The translations under genes and the position numbers were made by a program. Shown piece after piece: positions 9,170 to 19,245 of a DNA stretch of 64,000 nucleotides. The DNA comes from Meconema thalassinum (lineage: Eukaryota > Arthropoda > Insecta > Orthoptera > Tettigoniidae). The first letter of the stretch is position 1, and each line of letters opens with the position of its first letter. The stretch spans positions 183,276,813-183,340,812 of the forward strand of contig OX336397.1 in the NCBI GenBank assembly GCA_946902985.2. The letters are read 5' to 3'. The notes beneath the pieces were generated by a model. It ran no database searches and was not told where the DNA came from. It saw only the letters and a list, made by a program, of their open reading frames with translations.

Positions 9170-11520
9170 TTACAAAAATAACTGTCCCCAAGCAAAGCCG
9201 GGGGCGGATTCCTAGAATTTGTTAAAATACTACGTGTTGTATCTTCCAACAATCTCTATTCAATTACTAAAATAACTGTCCCCAAGCATAGCCGGGGTGG
9301 ATTGCTAGTATACAATAAAATACTACGTGTTTTATCATCCAACAATCTCTATTCAATTACTAAAATAACTGTTCCCGAGCATAGCCGGGGCGGATTGCTA
9401 GAATGTGTTAAAATACTACGTGTTGTATCTTCCAACAATCTCTATTCAATTACCAAAATAACTGTCCCCAAGCAAAGCCGGGGTGGATTGCTAGTATACA
9501 ATAAAATACTACGTGTTTTATCATCCAACAATCTCTATTCAATTACCAAAATAACTGTCTCCATGCAAAGCCGGGGCGGATTGCTAGAATGTGTTAAAAT
9601 ACTACGTGTTGTATCTTCCAACAATCTCTATTCAATTACCAAATTAACTGTCCCCAAGCAAAGCCGGGGGTGGATTGCTAGTATACAATAAAATACTACG
9701 TGTTTTATCTTCCAACAATCTCTATTTAATTACTAAAATAACTGTTCCCAAGCAAAGCCGGGGCGGATTGCTAGTATGCAATAAAATACTACGTGTTGTG
9801 TCTTCCAACAATCTCTATTCAATTACCAAAATAACTGTCCCCAAGCAAAGCCGGGGCGGATTGCTAGAATGTGTTAAAATACTACGTGTTGTATCTTCCA
9901 ACAATCTCTATTCAATTACCAAAATAACTGTCCCCAAGCAAAGCCGGGGTGGATTGCTAGTATACAATAAAATACTACGTGTTGTGTCTTCCAACAATCT
10001 CTATTCAATTACCAAAATAACTGTCCCCAAGCAAAGCCGGGGCGGATTGCTACTATGCAATAAAATACTACGTGTTGTGTCTTCCAACAATCTCTATTCA
10101 ATTACCAAAATAACTGTCCCCAAGCAAAGCCGGGGCGGATTGCTAGTATACAATAAAATACTACGTGTTGTGTCTTCCAACAATCTCTATTCAATTACTA
10201 AAATAACTGTTCCCGAGCATAGCCGGGGCGGATTGCTAGAATGTGTTAAAATACTACGTGTTGTATCTTCCAACAATCTCTATTCAATTACCAAAATAAC
10301 TGCCCCCAAGCAAAGCCGGGGGTGGATTGCTAGTATACAATAAAATACTACGTGTTTTATCTTCCAACAATCTCTATTTAATTACTAAAATAACTGTTCC
10401 CAAGCAAAGCCGGGGCGGATTGCTAGTATGCAATAAAATACTACGTGTTTTATCTTCCAACAATCTCTATTCAATTACCAAAATAACTGTCCCCAAGCAA
10501 AGCCGGGGCGGATTGCTAGAATGTGTTAAAATACTACGTGTTGTATCTTCCAACAATCTCTATTCAAATACCAAAATAACTGTCCCCAAGCAAAGCCGGG
10601 GCGGATTGCTAGTATGCAATAAAATACTACGTGTTTTATCTTCCAACAATCTCTATTCAATTACTAAAATAACTGTTCCCGAGCATAGCCGGGGCGGATT
10701 GCTAGAATGTGTTAAAATACTACGTGTTGTATCTTCCAACAATCTCTATTCAATTACCAAAATAACTGTCCCCAAGCAAAGCCGGGGTGGATTGCTAGTA
10801 TACAATAAAATACTACGTGTTGTATCTTCCAACACTCTCTATTGAATTACTTAAATAACTCTTCCCAAGCAAAGCCGGGGCCGGATTGCTAGTCTACCAT
10901 AAAATACTACGTGTTTTATCTTCCAACAATCTCTATTCAATTACCAAAATAACTGTCCCCAAGCAAAGCCGGGGGTGGATTGCTAGTATGTAATAAAATA
11001 CTACGTGTTTTATCTTCCAATCTCTATTCAATTACCAAAATAACTGTCCCCAAGCAAAGCCGGGGCGGATTGCTAGTATGTAATAAAATACTACGTGTTG
11101 TATCTTCCAACAATCTCTATTCAATTACCAAAATAACTGTCCCCAAGCATAGCCGGGGCCGGATTGCTAGAATGTGTTAAAATACTACGTGTTTTATCTT
11201 CCAACAATCTCTATTCAATTACTTAAATAACTCTTCCCAAGCAAAGCCGGGGGTGGATTTCTAGTATGCAATAAAATACTACGTGTTTTATCTTCCAACA
11301 ATCTCTATTTAATTACTAAAATAACTCTTCCCAAGCAAAGCCGGGGGTGGATTGCTAGTATACAATAAAATACTACGTGTTTTATCTTCCAACAATCTCC
11401 ATTCAATTACTAAAATAACTGTTCCAAAGCAAATCCGGGAGCGGATTGCTAGTATGTAATAAAATACTACGTGTTGTATCTACCAACAATCTCCATTCAA
11501 TTATTAAAAATAATAACTGT
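9170..11520. repeat. 93-bp tandem array with Helitron-like hairpin and CTAGT in each unit
   Basis: About 25 units spaced 93 bp apart, for example ACTACGTGTT at 9,788 and 9,881. Each has CCCCAAGCAAAGCCGGGG, able to fold through CCCC/GGGG and GC/GC pairs, then CGGATTGCTAGT. A GC-rich hairpin about 8-10 bases before CTAG(T) is the classic Helitron 3' end. Because 93 is divisible by three, frames of up to 222 codons with a 31-residue period appear on the plus strand; I regard these as by-products. Units alternate between types (TATGCAATAAAA, TATACAATAAAA and AATGTGTTAAAA variants), suggesting higher-order expansion. One and a half units recur at 23,800-23,945 next to the same flank. Confidence 0.85.
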
Positions 11521-11529
11521 TCCCCAAGA

Positions 11530-12690
11530 GTAGGGGAGCAAGGACAGTTCTAACTCACTACTTTTTGATCCCTCCTCGTATCAACCTTGCAGCCGATATC
11601 TCGCGAGCCCATGGTCTCATTTTGACAAATGAGGTGTCGTTGGACTCGGGCTGACGTCCTCTTTCCTATGGATCAGTTTTTATATTTTTCAAAAAATTTC
11701 GAAAAATTTTGTTTAAGAAAATAGGCGAAATTCCCAAAACCAATGATGATAGAACGTTGTGCAATAGTTCAAACGAGCAGTCTCTATGTTCTAATTTTTT
11801 TTACCATGAAACTTTTTTTATGTTCTTTTGAAAACAGTCCAATTTTGAAATTCATGTATTTCGGAAACTAGGAATTCTACAGATATATTTATTTGACATA
11901 AATGAATGGACCTGACACCCTCTACCTCCAAAATAAATGTCAAGTTTCTAGGACAAAAACTGTGCAGTAGGGGCATGGTGGCGCGTTAGCAGGTTTTAAT
12001 GCGAGCCGATATTTCCCGAACCGATGGTCGGAGATTCACGAATGAGGTGTCGTTGGACTTGAGTAGACGGGGGCTTTGATATGGACAACCCATTATATTT
12101 AAAAAAAAGTTTGGAAACTCGATTTTGGGGTAAAACGTGTTTTTTGTGATTTTTGCTGATATCTCGGGAACCCATGAAGCTAGAACGATGTGCTTGGATT
12201 CATCGTTTTCGTCGCGTTGCCCTCTTGACGAATATGACTGTTTTTAGTAGACTTGCAAATGGATTTTGGGGTAAAAATGTAATTTTAGACTTTTTGTTAT
12301 ATCTCGCGAACCAATGCTGCTAGGGACGTGTACGAGGACACGTAGGACTCGGGGTGACGTTGTCCTTGAAATATGATCGTTAATGTTTGGAAAAAATGAT
12401 AAAGGGCCTAACGCTATACATGTTGAAAAAGAAATTACCTGTTTTTAAATGGGGTTAGACAGAGAGACGATACCGCTGGACATGTGTGTTAGAACAAGGC
12501 TATCACCGGCCACGGTGGTGGTATTCAAATAGAGCAATCAGCTATTTCGGCGGTGTAGTCTATGACAGAGCGAGGGGTCGCTCTATGACGTATGGACAGA
12601 GGCCAATATTTCAAAATACCTCAAAGGAGATCTTGAAACATGTTAGTAAACGCTGATCTGTAACATGACCAATGATAATAATGGTTGACA
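11530..12690. repeat. Module with repeated 'TATCTCGCGAACCCATG' blocks
   Basis: Several internal blocks share TATCTCGCGA(A/G)CCCATG or close variants followed by GTCGTTGGACTCGGG and TGACG. Homologous copies lie at 23,270-23,800 (inverted, attached to the same 93-bp repeat) and at 50,000-51,250. It therefore appears to be part of one dispersed element with the 93-bp array at one end. No coding frame is conserved across the copies. Confidence 0.7.
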
Positions 12691-13408
12691 AAGGGGCCCT
12701 AACGATGAAACAAAAAAATATTATTATTTAATATAATTTTAAATGAAAAATTTGTTGTCAAGACGAAAGATACCACTGGGCATGTGTTTGAGAAAGCCTG
12801 TTGCCGACCACGGTGGCCGTGCCTGGAAGAAATGAATCGCTATTTTGGTGGGACGGCGGGCGCGGCTTATGACGGTTGGTTTTCTGATAATTCCTATGAC
12901 AAATGCAGGCTAATATTCCAAAACGCGTGAAGCATGCTAAGATTTTAATCCCTGAAGGGGATCTTTAACATGCTAGTAAACGGTAATAAGCGAGACCGCT
13001 GTTTGGCACAGCAAATGGTTGTAGAATATGAAAACCTATAACATTCGGTCGAGCAACTCATGTGCCAAAACGGTAATGTCATTGCCTTGAGATGTTATAA
13101 ACTAAATATTGAACTGGGTGAAAGTATGTGGTTAACATGGTCATGTATTGAGGATGGCCGTTTGCAAATAATTATTATTACAGTAAAATGTTTAAGAATA
13201 ATAATAATAAGAGACACATGTTTTCAATGCTAACACACACACAGTCCTGCTCACTGGAGACTGAATACTCTACCTAGCCAGTGGCCTTGTCAGAGCTGCT
13301 GCTGCTGATAAGATAAGAGTGTCTGTGTGGGCAGGAAGTACAGTGTCAAATTACTTGCCTGGTAGCGGCTAGCAGGTCTGGCGTTTAAACAGACCACCAT
13401 GCTGGTTC

Positions 13409-13630
13409 TTATGCAGTAGTACTAGCGATGTATAAGAGGCAGCTATTTTCGTTCTTTATTAAAATCATGAAACTAGTATAAGGTACAGGAGACTTAAGCT
13501 TAAGGAATGTGGAGAGGCGTGGGAACACGTGCGAGACAGAACTTAGTTCAAGGTCGAAACGCTGAGAAAATGCAACTCTCTCTGTTGCTAAGCAGACTGA
13601 TAAGGATGGTGTTATTGATGCACTTGCCAT
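13409..13630 (-). CDS. Unknown 73-codon frame (MASAS type), right arm
   Basis: Counterpart of 2,193-2,402, starting MASASITPSLSV and sharing SQRFDLE, FPRLSTFLK and PYTSFMILI. The two differ by several substitutions and small indels. No domain is recognised. It lies head to head with the exon starting at 13,801. Confidence 0.25.
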   Translation of the reverse strand: MASASITPSLSVCLATERVAFSQRFDLELSSVSHVFPRLSTFLKLKSPVPYTSFMILIKNENSCLLYIASTTA

Positions 13631-13800
13631 TTTAGCAAATGGACGTATACATTAGAGCTGAGGAAGAAAAATCCTTTTATTTTTTTAAGTACTTATTAAT
13701 GATTATTTTCATAATGTAATGCTAATGAACCTTAAATTTGTAGTTATTGATAAGGTAATTAACGATTTTTTTAATTTATTTGTTTGCAGATATACCTCAC

Positions 13801-14620
13801 ATGTCTGAGAGAGAAGAACCCATTACACTTTTGAGCCCAATTGAAGAAAACGACAAGAAGCCAGTACAAGTCAAGGTGAGTTTTTTTAAACTAACTTGTT
13901 TTATTTTTTGTTTTATATATTTTTATTTTATTTTATGAAATGCATGTATTAACCGGAATTTAGGTATTTATGACGGGTTATTTTATTTATTTTTAGAAAC
14001 ATGGAAAGAAAAGCTTTACCGCTGTAGCAATCGCTGAAAACCCGAGACGCACTAGAGTGCAACCATTGTTTCCAACCAGTGAACTATTGGAAACTCAGGT
14101 AAGCCTAACTTAAAATGCTATCCCATTTTACCAGTACTGAAAAGCTCTTGACAAAAAAAATCATTACCTGTACATGACTGGGACGATGATTGCTTTCTTG
14201 ATAAATGGCTATGTATTGGCAATCGGTACAAGACCATATTGTTTGTTGACCGGTAAAGTACAAGGCCATATTGGATTTTCTAAAAAAAAAAAAAAAAAAA
14301 TCAACTGACGTGTCGTTCCCTATGGATTCAACGAATATCCACATGTTTGAACATGATAATCTGAACAAAATGACATGACATTAATTTGTTGTTTATATTT
14401 TGGTTAAAGGGGAATGTAAATGACTGCAACTTTATAAAAAAAAAGTAGATGGGTTACTGTTAGTGTCGACATACAGTTTATTTTTTAATATGTTTTTGAT
14501 GGTGTCAATTAACGTTAAGTTTTATTTACAAGTATTGATTGATTGATTGATTGAGTGATGGGTTATTTTGTTTGTTTTTAGGTGTGGTCATGCGCCATTA
14601 ACGTAGTGAACAGACAGTGA
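13801..14620 (+). CDS. Small three-exon gene, right-arm copy, function unknown
   Basis: Exons 13,801-13,875 (25 codons, MSEREEP start), 13,997-14,098 (34 codons) and 14,582-14,620 (12 codons plus TGA) join in phase 0 through GTGAGT...AG and GTAAGC...AG introns, encoding 71 residues. The middle exon is basic (HGKKSFTAVAI, RVQPLFP). A polypyrimidine tract and TTTGCAG sit just before the ATG, implying an upstream untranslated exon. AATAAA at about 14,679 follows the stop. The left-arm copy has the same structure. I do not recognise the protein; its closest neighbour is the IAP on the same strand. Confidence 0.65.
14168..14269 (-). CDS. Putative zinc-binding exon antisense to the three-exon gene, right arm
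   Basis: Thirty-four codons from an ATG at 14,269 to a donor at 14,168 (CAG|GTAATG) on the minus strand. WSC-x2-C-x10-H-x3-H is kept relative to the left arm (1,547-1,648), while the N-terminal half has changed. It lies in intron 2 of the plus-strand gene. A T-rich acceptor with an expanded homopolymer precedes it. Confidence 0.5.
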
Positions 14621-14755
14621 ACAAGCAAACTTATGCTTTAAAGTACTCTGTGCTCTTGTGCAACGTTAATAACTTGCAATAAAAATAGTTTTATTATAAC
14701 GCATAGCGTTAGTACCAAATACAACAAGTGAGCAAATGGTTTACCACGTGGGTTA

Positions 14756-15748
14756 AATTTAAAATCAGAAAATGATCGTTGCTTAATATTTGAATATTGG
14801 CCTGTAGATTTTTGTCAGCACATAAACTTGCTGGAGCTGGTTTCTATTACTTGAACCGGGAAGATGTTGTGCGTTGTGATTTTTTGTCATGTATAAGTTT
14901 CACGCTGGGAAGAAGGGATGATCCCTTTAGAGACCATTTGTGATGGTCTCCTCATTGTCCTTGCATGCTTGGAAAAGAAGTGGGTAACATACCCGTGTAT
15001 CCATTTTACCGAACCACAAAGCCATTCGCTACTACTTACGTTGCTGAATCACAAATACATAATAATAATGATGTATTACCAGCCAACGGTAATGACGATA
15101 TATGTGGTCCATATGCCATAGACAGCGTTTAATTGGCATGTGCTTTTGAAAAATTGGGAGTTTGATAGACTAGAGCACTAGCACACCCAGAGTACAGCTC
15201 TGTTGAAAAACGTTTAGAACCTTATAAAAATGTTTAGCCATTAATATTAAAAACCTTACAAAAGAGGTAAGTGAAGCTGGATTTTTTAATACTGGTGAAG
15301 GGGATAAAACAATATGTTTTCATTGTGGTTCTGCTTTGATGGAATGGCAGATGACTGATGACCTTTTTGTGGAACACGCTCGTAGGTTATCTAGCTGTAG
15401 ATACATGGTGTTGCTTAAAGGTCAGGAATTTGTGAACACTATTTGTGAATAAAACGTGATTGGAGAACAAGAGATAAAAGTGCCTTTAGAGTGAGAACAC
15501 GCAGTACAAATACATGAGGGTGAAAATATATGTGTCTGACCAACAAATACGAAAGTGTGACCAACAATAAATTATGTAAAATTTGTTACCTAGAAGAACT
15601 AGGTGTTGTATTTTTGCCTTGTGGACACTTGATAGCCTGTGTCAAGTGTGCATTAGCACTTAACACTTGTGCTATATGCAGAAAAGTAGCATCTGCTACG
15701 GTTAGGGCATTTGTGACACGAATATTAAAATTTACTAGCAATGCATAG
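14756..15748 (+). pseudogene. IAP (BIR-BIR-RING) pseudogene, right arm
   Basis: Plus-strand copy of the IAP at 60-1,080. BIR1 (about 14,760-14,960) is scrambled by frameshifts. The linker keeps CGPYAI near 15,105. BIR2 (about 15,190-15,410) keeps CFHC and the EH region but has a stop after EKLG and shifts. The RING at about 15,560-15,685 is intact in an open frame (15,530-15,748), with CKIC, CGH, C-x2-C and CAIC and a C-terminal tail. The arms carry different lesions, so at least some decay came after the duplication. AATAAA at 14,679 belongs to the gene just upstream. Confidence 0.85.
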
Positions 15749-15823
15749 TGCAAAATACCTATATGCACAATGTTATTACTAGCTGTTGTAGTGTGTAATA
15801 GATATGTTTTTGTTTTGTTTATA

Positions 15824-16075
15824 GACTACTACAATGAATATTTCGAATGCTGTGGGACAAGCATGTGGCTTAGAGACAACGAAGCTCAGCGAATTGCCAA
15901 CGCCTGTTCCATTCCGCATTATCAAGATTTAGAAATTGATCGTGTACTTTGTGTATGTGAAAATTTTGAGACATTTCTGTCTACACGGTTTAATGATATG
16001 TCGGAGAGTGTTTTTGATGAAGTGATTAATGCTGTTCAACCTGTACACTTAATTTATGAAGGTTTAAAACAATAG
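15824..16075 (+). pseudogene. Relic of a small protein of a type seen in arthropod mobile elements
   Basis: From an ATG at about 15,834 one frame gives LSELPTPVPFRI before stopping. The neighbouring frame then gives a C-terminal part with STRFNDMSESVFDEVIN and LIYEGLK, ending at TAG 16,075. That order (ELPxxxPFRI, then LPxRFxxM...IN...LxYxG) matches a short single-domain protein I recall from arthropod mobile and viral elements; its function is unknown to me. TTTGTTTATAG just upstream could be a splice acceptor. A polyadenylation signal lies near 16,222. A frameshift separates the two halves. Confidence 0.4.
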
Positions 16076-16310
16076 GTGTATGGTCCGTGTTAATTAATTA
16101 AAAAATACAAATGTGGTGGCAATAGACTGAAAAAAATATTTGTATAGAATTTTAATGTTTTATTTTTTAGTATTGTCTTTAAAATATTATCATGAAACCA
16201 AAAAACATTATTAAGTTTGTAAATAAATGTAAACGATGGTACACTGTTGTTTTATTTTATACAAAGTTAGAATATTTAACATTGCAGAGTATACATTATT
16301 ATGACAATAG

Positions 16311-17978
16311 ATGCACATTGAATACAAATCTTTCTCTCTAACAGATAGGGAAGAAAAGGTTGAGAGATGGAAAGCTTACATAGAGAGTTTGTATAAGGGA
16401 AAGGAGATTGAGAATCATGTAATGGAAAGGGAGGAGGAAATTGATGAGGATGCGAAAGGAGATTTAATATTGAGATCAGAATTTGATAGAGCTTTGGAAG
16501 ACTTAAGCAGGAACAAAACACCAGGCATAGATGATATACCGATTGAGTTGCTACGCTGCATAGGAGATGAAGGTCTGATCAGGTTATTTCACTTGCTGTG
16601 TAGGATTTATGAGACAGGTGAGGTACCCCCTGATTTCAAGAAGAATGTAATCATCCCTATACCAAAGAAAGTGGGAGCTGACAGATGTGAAGATTACCGT
16701 ACAATCAGCTTGATTACTCATGCTTCAAAGATCCTGTCTAGAATAATTTACAAGAGGATTGAAAACCAGATAGAAACGGAGTTGGGTGAAGACCAGTATG
16801 GTTTCAGGAGAAATGTAGGAACAAGGGAAGCTGTACTAAGTCTTAGGCTGATTTTGGAAGGTAGAATAAGGAAAGATAAGAGAACGTTCATGGCTTTTGT
16901 AGACTTAGAAAAGGCTTTTGATAACGTTGATTGGACTAAATTGTTTGACATTTTGAAATCAATTGGAATAAAGTACAGGGATAGGAGGGTGATATACAAT
17001 CTGTACAGAAACCAGACAGCAGTCATTCGAGTTGAAGGACATGAGAGAGAAGCTGGTATTCAGAAAGGTGTAAGGCAAGGCTGCAACTTATCACCCATAC
17101 TTTTCAATCTTTACATTGAACAAGCAATGAAGGAAATTAGAGAAAAATTTTAAGTGGGAGGGAAGATTCAAGGAGAAATAATTTCAACTCTGAGATTTGC
17201 TGATGACATCGTCATCTTGGCCAACAAGTCTGAGGATTTGAATGAGTTTTTGAATGGTATGGACTCCGTCTTACGGAAAGAATTCATGATGAAAATAAAT
17301 AAATGTAAAACAAAAATACTGGAATGCAGCCGAAATAAATCAGAAACCTCTATGGAGATCAAATTGGCAGGTGAAAAGCTGAAGGAAGTAGGAGACTTCT
17401 GTTACTTAGGAAGCAGAATAACCAGTGATGGACGAAGCAAAGAGGATATTAAAAGTAGGTTGGCTCAGACAAAGAAAGCATTTCTACAAAAAAGGAATCT
17501 GCTGACATCGAATATAGATTTAGGTATTAGGAAGTCATTTTTGAAAGCCTTCGTCTGGAGCTTGGCGCTCTATGGAAGTGAAACTTGGACTATTGGTGCA
17601 GCAGAAAAGAGGAGAATAGAAGCATTTGAAATGTGGTGTTACAGGAGAATGATGAAGATCAGATGGGTAGATAAGGTTACAAACAAAGAGGTATTAAGAC
17701 GAGTGGGAGAGGAGAGATGTTTCTGGCGACTGCTAATGAAGAGAAGAGATAGGTTGGTAGGACACATACTAAGACACCCAGGAATAGCAAGCTTAGTTAT
17801 GGAAGGAAGGGTCGAGGCCAAAAACTGAGGGGTAGACCAAGGTCAGAATATGTTAAACAGATTGCCTCCGATGTAGGGTGTCGGAGCTATGTAGAGATGA
17901 AACGATTAGCTCAGGACAGGGAGGCATGGAGCGCTGCATCAAACCAGTCAAAAGACTGAAGACTCAAACAACAACAAC
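16311..17978 (+). mobile_element. 5'-truncated non-LTR retrotransposon (reverse transcriptase)
   Basis: An RT domain runs through the pattern NKTPGIDDIP, IPKK, YRTISLI, QYGFR, FVDLEKAFD, GVRQGC.LSP and then FADDIVI. A C-terminal domain follows (RRM..IRW.DKVTN.EVLRRV, GHILRHPG, then the GRPR and CRSYVEMKRLAQDR words). The endonuclease half is missing, so the copy is 5' truncated. One in-frame TAA interrupts it at 17,151 and a one-base deletion near 17,828 shifts the last 35 codons. It ends in a CAA-repeat tail at about 17,965-17,977, typical of LINE tails. Family assignment is not attempted beyond non-LTR RT. Confidence 0.9.
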
Positions 17979-17979
17979 T

Positions 17980-18140
17980 CTCTTTAAGATAGTCTGTTAT
18001 AGTTTTTAAATGCAAGGCTTCTTGTAGATCTTTTTTTATAGCAATGTCCATTCACTGTTGTTTTCTAAAACCGGGCAAGCCGCAATGGTTTTATAGGCAT
18101 AAAAACCTTATTGTTATTACTATTTAGTAATTTTGATCCT
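17980..18140. other. No recognisable gene
   Basis: A short AT-rich spacer between the LINE tail and the FLYWCH gene copy, with nothing identifiable. Confidence 0.4.
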
Positions 18141-18164
18141 CTTGCAATACTACCTTTCTGCATA

Positions 18165-18213
18165 TCAAGGCAGATGACCTAGCTGTTCCACTCCTTAAAA
18201 CGATAACAACAAC
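18165..18213. repeat. Short SINE fragment shared with the 6.5 kb copy
   Basis: GGCAGATGACC...CCTTAAAACGATAACAAC flanked by ACTACCTYTTGCATA-type repeats (about 18,149-18,164 and 18,214-18,228) is the inverse of the fragment at 6,499-6,548. Identical placement in both FLYWCH copies means it inserted before they were duplicated. Confidence 0.6.
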
Positions 18214-18572
18214 ACTACCTCTTGCATAGTTTGTGATGTTGATGGCTCTTGCGACGTGGAAGATGGATTAAACATAACTTTTAGAACAGGAGTTAAACAT
18301 TGCTCATTAAACAATCCACCATTTTGAGTAGCAATATGGTTTTCTTGATTTTTTGTTGACAGCAACTGTGTTTCATGCAGTACACTACATTGATGATCAC
18401 TGACACTTAAAACCTCACTATTTTTACGTTTTAGGTCACCACGACAATGTTTGGAATGTTGTTTTGAACAACGCCAAATAGCAGTTCCATTTTTATTGGT
18501 TCGTTTCACAATATATGAATATCCTTTATAGTATGCATAAGGCTTACCATACCTAGTCACTGATACTTCCAT
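18195..18572 (-). CDS. FLYWCH-domain protein, C-terminus altered by a SINE
   Basis: The minus-strand frame from ATG at 18,572 encodes about 125 residues. The FLYWCH domain covers residues 8-65: GKPYAYYKGYSY, IWRC, C.G.L, then VSDHQC. The tail is Ser/Thr/Gln-rich (PSSTSQEPSTSQTMQ). The frame ends inside a short SINE inserted after TMQEVV; without the insertion the frame would go on into QEDQ, as the flanking sequence shows. FLYWCH modules bind DNA or protein and occur in some transposons. It is the most intact of four FLYWCH loci here (6,070; 18,980/20,656 split; and a leader at 8,985). It may be a domesticated or viral accessory protein; function unknown. Confidence 0.65.
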   Translation of the reverse strand: MEVSVTRYGKPYAYYKGYSYIVKRTNKNGTAIWRCSKQHSKHCRGDLKRKNSEVLSVSDHQCSVLHETQLLSTKNQENHIATQNGGLFNEQCLTPVLKVMFNPSSTSQEPSTSQTMQEVVLLLSF

Positions 18573-18917
18573 GTCAACTGTCAAGCATAGACTAAACTCT
18601 AGTAAAGTCAACTTGTTTATAAGAATAATAGTTTAATGTGAGAGCAAATATGGATCCAATGAGTTCAGGTAAAAGTGGAAGCAAATAAGCAAATATAAGA
18701 ACCAAGAGTGGGGGTAAAAGTTGTAGCAAAGTGCTAGATACATTGCACAATAATTTCAACACGAAGAAGCTCTTGTTCAATTTATTTGATATTCCAATCG
18801 TGACCGGTATGCCCAGCTTGTTGTAAAGGATGCAAGTGCTGAAGCCATTGAATTCGCTTACTGGGTTTGTTTCAGTATACAAATTTAACAAATGATTTTT
18901 CAGGTGTAAGCAAAGCA

Positions 18918-18976
18918 TTACCATTATCATTATCATCATCATCATTATCATCATCACCATCATCACTATTACTATA
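18918..18976. repeat. ATC/ATT trinucleotide microsatellite
   Basis: An imperfect run of CATTATCATCATCATC trinucleotides produces a methionine/isoleucine-rich reading on the minus strand that is not a real gene. Confidence 0.85.
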
Positions 18977-18979
18977 TAG

Positions 18980-19245
18980 TCCACTTGATCCTCTTGCAAT
19001 ACCACTTTATTTATAGTCTGTGTTGAATTTGAAAGTGTTGAAGGTTTCTTGGACGTTGACAACTGTCCTAATAAGACTTTTTGAGGACATGAGAAGTCCT
19101 TTTGAACAAACCCTGCACTATCTTTAGCTGCAATATCGTTTTCTTGAACTTACTTTTAAGCATTTAGATATGTTTTTTTAAACAGCAACCGTGGTTCATT
19201 TGGAGCACTACATTGTTGAATACTCACCTTAAAACCTTTCCATTT
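18980..19245 (-). pseudogene. 3' half of a FLYWCH gene interrupted by a mobile element
   Basis: On the minus strand the sequence continues the FLYWCH pattern after the point where the 20,656-20,802 half stops: AAAAATGGAAAGGTTTTAAG, then QQCSAPNEP.LL and, after a decayed stretch, TINKVVLQEDQ. These align with KNSEVLSV, HQCSVLHETQLL and TMQEVVLQEDQ of the neighbouring copies. Frames are broken. Together with the 5' half on the far side of element B it represents one ancestral gene cut in two. Confidence 0.6.

Larger units (their letters stand above)
12690..15800. repeat. Right arm of the large inverted repeat
   Basis: The reverse complement of 1-3,080, matching through the GGCGG block (12,780-12,890), the MASAS frame, all three exons of the small gene, the antisense zinc exon and the IAP. 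It still matches at 15,750-15,790 (TAGTGCAAAATACCTATATGCACAATGTTATTA against the start of the window), so the arm length is at least 3.1 kb. Confidence 0.8.

Noticed and set aside
9302..11180. Long plus-strand open frames (up to 222 codons) with a 31-residue repeat
   Set aside because: They arise because the 93-bp repeat unit is divisible by three and lacks stops in one frame; no independent coding evidence exists.
9170..11520. CRISPR-like periodic array
   Set aside because: Units are contiguous 93-bp tandem repeats without unique spacers, in a eukaryotic genome.
18592..19062. 156-codon minus-strand frame
   Set aside because: Its middle is an ATC microsatellite; only the QEDQ-containing N-terminal part is meaningful, as part of a decayed FLYWCH gene.
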